Assembly (NCBI GenBank): GCA_033812795.1
Contig: JAPXSY010000009.1
Span: forward strand, 6,139 to 70,138
Length of the DNA stretch: 64,000 nucleotides
Source of the DNA: JAPXSY01 sp033812795
GTDB lineage: Bacteria > Verrucomicrobiota > Kiritimatiellia > RFP12 > UBA1067
Direction of reading: 5' to 3'
The notes beneath the pieces are model-generated. The model was not told the origin of the DNA, ran no database searches, and was given only the letters and a program-made list of their open reading frames with translations. Both the position numbers and the translations under genes were made by a program. Below, one piece after another: positions 59,725 through 64,000 of the stretch. Every line of letters begins with the position of its first letter. The first letter of the stretch is position 1.

Positions 59725-60665
59725 TCGTATTTTCCGGAACAGCGAATCGGCCGTTGGCCGAAAAGATAATGACCTATCTGGAGGGGCGGCTGGGGGATAT
59801 CCACATCCGGCGTTTCCCCGACGGCGAGACGCACGTGAAGATCGTGGACAACGTGCGCGGCATGGATGTGTTCATCGTCCAGCCCATCTGCGGGCAGCCC
59901 AACGAAATGCTGATGGAGCTGTTGATCATGATCGACGCCGCGCGCCGGGGTTCGGCGGCGCGCATCACCGCCGTGCTCCCCTATTACGGCTATGCGCGCC
60001 AAGACCGCAAAGACCAGCCGCGCGTGCCGATCACCGCGAAACTCGTGGCCAACCTGCTGGTGGCCGCCGGTGCCAACCGTGTGCTGACCATGGACCTGCA
60101 CGCCCAGCAAATCCAAGGATTTTTTGATATTCCCGTCGACCACCTGCACGCCGCGCCGGTAATGGTGAAATACCTGCGCGAAATCGAGCTCAAAAAGCCG
60201 CTGGTCGTGTCGCCCGATACCGGAGGGGCAAAAGCGGCTTACGCTTATTCACAAATGCTGGGCACCGGCCTGGCGATTGTGGCGAAGCAGAGGCTGGGAG
60301 ACGCGGAAGTGGACGCCTTTAGCGTCGTGGGTGACGTGAAAGGGTGTGACGTGATCATGGTTGATGACATGACCACGACCTGCGGCACGCTGTGTGCGGC
60401 AGCGAAAATCCTGAAGGAGCAGGGGGCCGCGTCCATCCGGGCGGCGGTGACCCACATGCCCCTGACGGATAAAGGTGTACAGCGGCTTCAAGCCGACACC
60501 GGGCTGACGGAACTGGTGGTCACGGACACGGTCCCCCTGCGGGAAGGTCTGGACTCCGCCGCCATACCGGTCAAGCTCACGGTGCTGTCTGTCGCCGACC
60601 TGCTGGGCGAAGCGATTCGCAGGATCCACAATGACCAGTCCGTCAGCTCGCTTTTCAGGTATTGA
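59721..60665 (+). CDS. prs: Ribose-phosphate pyrophosphokinase
   Basis: 314 residues, full length. ATG 59721 is preceded by TGAGGAAAGA and overlaps the ispE stop. FSGTANRPLAEKI, RRFPDGETHVKI, DLHAQQIQGFFDIPVDHL (PRPP synthase signature), SPDTGGAKAA and the PRPP-binding loop MVDDMTTTCGT are all present. It makes PRPP from ribose-5-phosphate and ATP for nucleotide, His and Trp synthesis. The run prs-rplY-pth downstream is a widely conserved housekeeping order. Confidence 0.97.
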   Translation: MIVFSGTANRPLAEKIMTYLEGRLGDIHIRRFPDGETHVKIVDNVRGMDVFIVQPICGQPNEMLMELLIMIDAARRGSAARITAVLPYYGYARQDRKDQPRVPITAKLVANLLVAAGANRVLTMDLHAQQIQGFFDIPVDHLHAAPVMVKYLREIELKKPLVVSPDTGGAKAAYAYSQMLGTGLAIVAKQRLGDAEVDAFSVVGDVKGCDVIMVDDMTTTCGTLCAAAKILKEQGAASIRAAVTHMPLTDKGVQRLQADTGLTELVVTDTVPLREGLDSAAIPVKLTVLSVADLLGEAIRRIHNDQSVSSLFRY

Positions 60666-60676
60666 CGGGCTTTTTT
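60640..60676 (+). terminator. Weak hairpin plus T-run at the end of prs
   Basis: CCGTCA (60640-60645) pairs with TGACGG (60663-60668) and is followed by GCTTTTTT. The stem is only six base pairs, with a 17-base loop, so it may be an attenuator rather than a full terminator. Confidence 0.3.
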
Positions 60677-60695
60677 CACACTGACAGAGGAAATC

Positions 60696-61376
60696 ATGGC
60701 GAACGAAAAGATCAGAATGAAAGCCGAGTTGCGCACGGAGCAGGGTTCCGGCGCGGCCGGCCGTTTACGCCGTGCCGGGAGCGTTCCCGGTGCGGTGAAC
60801 CGGATCGAGGGCGGCACGACGCTGGTCAAGATTGATGCGCATGCGTTTAAAACCATGCTGCGTCATCATGGCCGGGAGCAGATGCTGGTCACACTCGAGA
60901 TGGACGACAAGGAAGTGTCCGCGCTGATGCGCGAGGTGCAGTACGATGCGATCACCGGGTATCCGATCCATGTGGATTTCGGTGAAGTCTCCCTGACGGA
61001 GAAGATCCGCGTGGCGCTCCCGCTGCAACTGACGGGCGAGCCCGAGGGCGTCAAGATGGGCGGCGGCGTTCTGCAGCAGATGCTCCGCACGATCGACGTC
61101 GAGTGCCTGCCTACCGATTTGGTCGAGCATTTCGAGGTGGATGTCTCCGGCATAAAACTGGGGCAGTCGCTTTTCGTGCGCGACCTGAAACTCGGCGACG
61201 CCTACACGCTTTTCACCAGTAGGGACGGTGTGGTGGCCACAGTTGCCGCGCCGGAGGAAGAGGAGGAGGCGACGGCCGCGACGCCGGAAGCTGCTGCGGC
61301 CGCGACGCCGGAAGTGATCACCAAGGGCAAGAAGGAGGAGGATGGCGAGGCCTCCGCTCCGGCGGCCAAGAAGTAA
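60696..61376 (+). CDS. rplY: 50S ribosomal protein L25 (Ctc form)
   Basis: 226 residues. The N-terminal L25 domain (KAELRTEQGSGAAGRLRRAGSVPGAV) binds 5S rRNA. The second TL5/Ctc-type beta domain (PIHVDFGEVSLTEKIRVALPLQLTGEPEG... VECLPTDLVEHFEVDVS) is present, and the protein ends in an Ala/Glu/Lys-rich tail. Located between prs and pth, the classic position. A GAGGAAA site lies upstream of the ATG. Confidence 0.95.
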   Translation: MANEKIRMKAELRTEQGSGAAGRLRRAGSVPGAVNRIEGGTTLVKIDAHAFKTMLRHHGREQMLVTLEMDDKEVSALMREVQYDAITGYPIHVDFGEVSLTEKIRVALPLQLTGEPEGVKMGGGVLQQMLRTIDVECLPTDLVEHFEVDVSGIKLGQSLFVRDLKLGDAYTLFTSRDGVVATVAAPEEEEEATAATPEAAAAATPEVITKGKKEEDGEASAPAAKK

Positions 61377-61394
61377 TCCGGAGGACACGACCGC

Positions 61395-61994
61395 GTGAAA
61401 ATGATTGCGGGCTTGGGTAACCCCGGCGAGATGTACGCGAACACGCCGCACAATGTCGGTTTCGACGTTGTCGACCTGTTGGCTGAACGGCTCGGTTGCG
61501 GATGGAAACGCAGTGCCCGGTTTCACGCCTTCGTCTCGCGGACCCGTTGCGCGGAGGAGCCGATCCTGCTGGTCAAACCTCAGACTTTTATGAATCTGAG
61601 TGGAACCAGCGTGGTTCCGTTGCTTCGCTACTACGGGGGTGAGCCGGATGACCTGATTGTGGTGCTGGATGACGCTGACTTGCCGTTGGGCATGTTGCGC
61701 ATCCGGGCGGCAGGAGGCACCGGAGGACACCGCGGACTGACTTCCGTGATTGAGGCGCTGGGAAGCGACGCCTTCACGCGGGTCCGTCTGGGTGTGGGAC
61801 GCGAAGGACGCGGAAGTCTGGCCGATCATGTGCTGGGCAAGTTTGACGAAGCCCGCCAAGAGAAGGCCCGGGCGGTTGTCGAAGCCGCCGCCGACGCGGT
61901 GCAGTGTCTGACCGAAAAGGGATTGAACGAAGCGATGAACCGGTACAACGGCTGGCGGGCGGATGCGCCGCTGCCGCCGGACGACCGGAAGTGA
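61395..61994 (+). CDS. pth: Peptidyl-tRNA hydrolase
   Basis: 199 residues from a GTG start; an in-frame ATG is two codons later. GLGNPGEMYANTPHNVGF contains the catalytic His and the conserved Asn, and KPQTFMNLSG, VLDDADLPLG and GGTGGHRGL are the remaining family motifs. It releases stalled peptidyl-tRNAs. CCGGAGGA lies upstream. Confidence 0.96.
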   Translation: MKMIAGLGNPGEMYANTPHNVGFDVVDLLAERLGCGWKRSARFHAFVSRTRCAEEPILLVKPQTFMNLSGTSVVPLLRYYGGEPDDLIVVLDDADLPLGMLRIRAAGGTGGHRGLTSVIEALGSDAFTRVRLGVGREGRGSLADHVLGKFDEARQEKARAVVEAAADAVQCLTEKGLNEAMNRYNGWRADAPLPPDDRK

Positions 61995-62006
61995 GATGGG
62001 AAACCA

Positions 62007-62477
62007 ATGATGAAGAAATACGAAGGCTTGTATATCTTCGCCGGCTCGGCGAAAGATGACGTGCTGGATAAGCAGGTCGAAAAAGTGCTCGGAGAGATCA
62101 CGCGCCTGTCTGGCAACGTGATCAGTACGGATGTGCTGGGCAAACGCACCTTTGCCCGCCCGATGAACAAACGCGAAAACGGCGTGTACGTGAAGATCCG
62201 TTTTGAGCTGGACCCCCAGCACGTCACGGATCTGAAAAACCGCTACCGGTTGCTTGAAGACCTCTTCCGCGTGCAGATTCTGGTGGTCGACGAACGCCGC
62301 GAGAGCGTGCTCGCCCAGCAGGAGGAGGCGCACAAGGCCCGTGCCGCAGCTCGCGCAGCGGCAGCGGAAGCGGAGGCAGAAGCGGCAGCGGAAGCAGAAG
62401 CGGCAGCGGAAGCGGCAGCGGAAGCTGCAGAGGAAGAGGAAGAAGAGGTGGAATCTCAAGACGAGCGCGATGCGTAA
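62007..62477 (+). CDS. rpsF: 30S ribosomal protein S6 with Ala/Glu-rich tail
   Basis: 156 residues. The ferredoxin-like S6 core (YEGLYIFAGSAKDDVLDKQVEKV... GKRTFARPMNKRENGVYVKIRFEL) occupies the first ~100 residues. The rest is an almost pure Ala/Glu coiled tail (EAHKARAAARAAAAEAEAEA and similar), encoded by GCAGCGGAAGC repeats, longer than the short acidic tail seen in many bacteria. S6 binds S18, which is encoded two genes later. Confidence 0.95.
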   Translation: MMKKYEGLYIFAGSAKDDVLDKQVEKVLGEITRLSGNVISTDVLGKRTFARPMNKRENGVYVKIRFELDPQHVTDLKNRYRLLEDLFRVQILVVDERRESVLAQQEEAHKARAAARAAAAEAEAEAAAEAEAAAEAAAEAAEEEEEEVESQDERDA

Positions 62478-62508
62478 ACGCGACGCGCGGCGGAAAGGAC
62501 GGTGAGAC

Positions 62509-62970
62509 ATGGCATCCTTCAACAAAGTCATCCTGATGGGCAACCTCACGCGGGACCCCGAACTGCGGCAGACTCCGACCGGCGCGAAAGTCGCCGAACT
62601 GCGTCTAGCCGTTTCAGAGACCTGGCGCGACAAAAGCGGACAGTCCAAAGAGGTGACCTGTTTTGTGGATGTCGTGGTCTGGGAAAAACTGGCGGAACTC
62701 TGCCACCGGTACCTCTCCAAAGGCAGGCCGGTGCTCGTCGAAGGGCGCTTGCAGTTGGACGAGTGGAAAAATCAGCAAGGGGAAACCCGAAGCAAATTGC
62801 GTGTGCGCGCCGATACGGTTAAATTCGTCGGCCCACCGCCCGCCCGTTCCGGAGAGACGCCAACCGCGGCACAGCCAGCAGCCCCTGACGCGTCCGTACC
62901 CGTTGCGGACCGTACGGATTACAACGTCCCGGACGACCTCACCGAAGATGATGAGCACATCCCGTTCTAA
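62509..62970 (+). CDS. ssb: Single-stranded DNA-binding protein
   Basis: 153 residues. An OB fold is evident (FNKVILMGNLTRDPELRQTPTG, FVDVVVWEKLAELCHRYLSKG, VLVEGRLQLDEWK). A Pro/Ala-rich linker leads to the acidic tip DEHIPF, the protein-interaction tail of bacterial SSBs. Position between rpsF and rpsR is conserved across bacteria. GGAAAGGACGGTGAGAC lies before the ATG. Confidence 0.96.
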   Translation: MASFNKVILMGNLTRDPELRQTPTGAKVAELRLAVSETWRDKSGQSKEVTCFVDVVVWEKLAELCHRYLSKGRPVLVEGRLQLDEWKNQQGETRSKLRVRADTVKFVGPPPARSGETPTAAQPAAPDASVPVADRTDYNVPDDLTEDDEHIPF

Positions 62971-62997
62971 ACCACACGAGCGATTAACCAAAGGATC

Positions 62998-63261
62998 ATG
63001 TCTATGGCCATGCAAAGAAAATCAACTTCTCACCGCGGAAACCGCGAAAGCCGTGACCGCGACAGCGGCCCGGCGCGCAAGCGCGCGCGGCTTCTGGACC
63101 CGAACGACATCATCGATGTGAACGATGTCGAATTCCTGCGCCGGTTCACCACCGAATACGGCAAAATCCTGCCTGCACGCCTGACCGGCGTGACAGCTGC
63201 ACAGCAACGCCAGATCAAACTGGGCGTGCGGCGCGCGCGCAACATGGGCTTACTGGCCTAG
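62998..63261 (+). CDS. rpsR: 30S ribosomal protein S18
   Basis: 87 residues with a basic N-terminal extension and the S18 core (DPNDIIDVNDVEFLRRFTTEYGKILPARLTGVTAAQQRQIKLGVRRARNMGLL, abbreviated here to its key parts IDVNDVEFL and RQIKLGVRRARNMGL). It pairs with S6 in the small subunit. AAAGGAT precedes the ATG; a second ATG two codons later is possible. Confidence 0.95.
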   Translation: MSMAMQRKSTSHRGNRESRDRDSGPARKRARLLDPNDIIDVNDVEFLRRFTTEYGKILPARLTGVTAAQQRQIKLGVRRARNMGLLA

Positions 63262-63282
63262 CCCGGAAAGGAACGTTACATT

Positions 63283-63735
63283 ATGTCAACTGAACTGTTA
63301 CTGCTTTCCGACATCCCTGACCTCGGTCAGGCCGGTGATGTCGTTAAAGTGGCGCCCGGGTACGCGCGCAATTATCTGTTGCCGAAAGATCTGGCCGCCC
63401 CGGTTTCCCCCCAGGCTCTGCGCCGCTTGGAAAAGTTGCGTAAGGAGCGTGAGGAACAGACACGCCTCCGACTGGCCGAGGCGAACGCCAAGGCCGCCAA
63501 ACTGACGAACGCCTCCGTCACCCTCCGCGCCAAAACCGTGGACGGCACGCGTCTGTACGGCTCGATTTCTGCCGCCGACATCGCGGCCGCCATCGAGACG
63601 GAGAACAAGGTGACTGTGGACAAGTCGCAGATAGAACTGCCCGAGCCGATCAAAGAGACCGGCACCTTTGACATTTCCATCGTCCTGCATGACGATGTGA
63701 AGCCTGTCATCAAGGTCTGGGTAGTCGAAGACTGA
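63283..63735 (+). CDS. rplI: 50S ribosomal protein L9
   Basis: 150 residues, full length. The N-terminal domain has LLLSDIPDLGQAGDVVKVAPGYARNYLLP, shown here in parts as LGQAGDVVKVAPGYARNYL. A long connecting helix and the C-terminal rRNA-binding domain (LYGSISAADIAAAIE) follow. Last ribosomal gene of the rpsF-ssb-rpsR-rplI run. Confidence 0.96.
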   Translation: MSTELLLLSDIPDLGQAGDVVKVAPGYARNYLLPKDLAAPVSPQALRRLEKLRKEREEQTRLRLAEANAKAAKLTNASVTLRAKTVDGTRLYGSISAADIAAAIETENKVTVDKSQIELPEPIKETGTFDISIVLHDDVKPVIKVWVVED

Positions 63736-63765
63736 GGCCTCCGCAACACACAAAAAGGAGTCAGG

Positions 63766-63818
63766 CGTGAGGCATCAGGGATACCCACCGGTTCCGTGAG
63801 CCTCACGTCTGCTTTTTT
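63766..63818 (+). terminator. Possible intrinsic terminator between rplI and dnaB
   Basis: CGTGAGGC (63766-63773) pairs with GCCTCACG (63800-63807), followed by TCTGCTTTTTT. The 26-base loop is long, and CGTGAG-C-CTCACG (63795-63807) offers a competing smaller hairpin, so it may be partial or regulated. Confidence 0.45.
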
Positions 63819-63823
63819 CGATC

Positions 63824-64000
63824 ATGTCCCCCACCCCGCCCACCCCAAAGCCGTCCTCACGTATCCCGCCCCATAGCATGGAGGCGGAGCGCGGTGTGCT
63901 CGGCTCCATTCTGCTCGATGCGGCCACGGACAACCGTGTGCTTGATCTGTGCATCGAGAGCGGGATCACGGCGGATTCGTTTTTCTCCCTCCCCAACCGG
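63824..64000 (+). CDS. dnaB: Replicative DNA helicase DnaB, N-terminal fragment
   Basis: Only the first 59 codons are inside the window. SMEAERGVLGSILLDAATDN matches the start of the DnaB N-terminal domain (P-H-S-xEAExxVLGSIL), and position after rplI is the usual one. ATG 63824 is preceded by a T-rich stretch rather than a Shine-Dalgarno. Confidence 0.9.
   Translation, partial: MSPTPPTPKPSSRIPPHSMEAERGVLGSILLDAATDNRVLDLCIESGITADSFFSLPNR

Overview
The window is a high-GC bacterial chromosome segment with 47 supported genes (two cut by the window edges), one tRNA and an unusual amount of simple-repeat DNA between genes. The gene content suggests a member of the PVC group, most likely a Kiritimatiellota or Lentisphaerota-like Verrucomicrobiota from an anaerobic, glycan-rich habitat. 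The indicators are many secreted glycan-active proteins with signal peptides, DUF1080 and LamG proteins, a Tat-exported sugar-isomerase-like protein, a glycyl radical enzyme and a Gld-like ABC plus Bat supercluster. This placement is inference; no rRNA is present.

Region 1 (1-34.8 kb) is a glycan-degradation territory. It begins with the end of a glycyl radical enzyme. Two paralogous secreted family-10-like glycosidases follow, one fused to a sialidase-type propeller, together with a secreted beta-helix protein and an LFVDD-type propeller protein. Next come a GxxExxY gene bracketed by a perfect 28-bp inverted repeat and an operon of an NRAMP-related transporter, KDPG aldolase and KDG kinase. 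A minus-strand operon encodes a Tat-exported sugar-isomerase-like protein, a double LamG protein and a GH2 enzyme, divergent from an AraC regulator. The region closes with a DUF1080 protein, a second beta-helix protein, a 1177-residue esterase-hydrolase fusion, a beta-mannosidase-like protein lacking its expected acid/base residue, a U32 peptidase and a subtilase. KDG kinase plus KDPG aldolase is the usual end of uronate catabolism, so part of this region probably feeds sugar acids into central metabolism.

Region 2 (34.9-56.3 kb) is an envelope/stress supercluster. It starts with a membrane-anchored Hsp20-like protein and an NtrC-type two-component pair with a good sigma-70 promoter and a large palindrome. 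A near-consensus sigma-54 promoter (GG-N10-GC) lies just after the regulator. Behind it are GldA/GldF/GldG-like ABC components, DUF4340, MoxR, DUF58, a DUF4381-like protein, BatA, a BatB/BatC fusion, BatD, a BatE-like TPR protein, a second BatD-like protein with an SH3-like tail, and TlyA.

The most notable observation is that the front half of the Bat operon is interrupted at successive gene junctions by cassettes built from short tandem repeats in inverted orientation. Two of them carry genes of the four-helix-bundle (S23/23S rRNA intervening-sequence protein) family. One insertion has split the DUF4340 gene: its original lysine/glutamate-rich C-terminus, ending in an ATGA overlap with moxR, is stranded 130 bp downstream of the present stop codon. 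Repeat DNA also supplies stop codons, and apparently the signal-peptide cores of two exported Bat proteins. The 28-bp-bracketed GxxExxY gene has the same architecture, which suggests a transposase-less cassette family.

Region 3 (56.4-64 kb) is housekeeping: a UbiB-type kinase, a phasin-like protein, ispE with tRNA-Gln(TTG) nested inside its reading frame, prs, rplY, pth, rpsF, ssb, rpsR, rplI and the start of dnaB.
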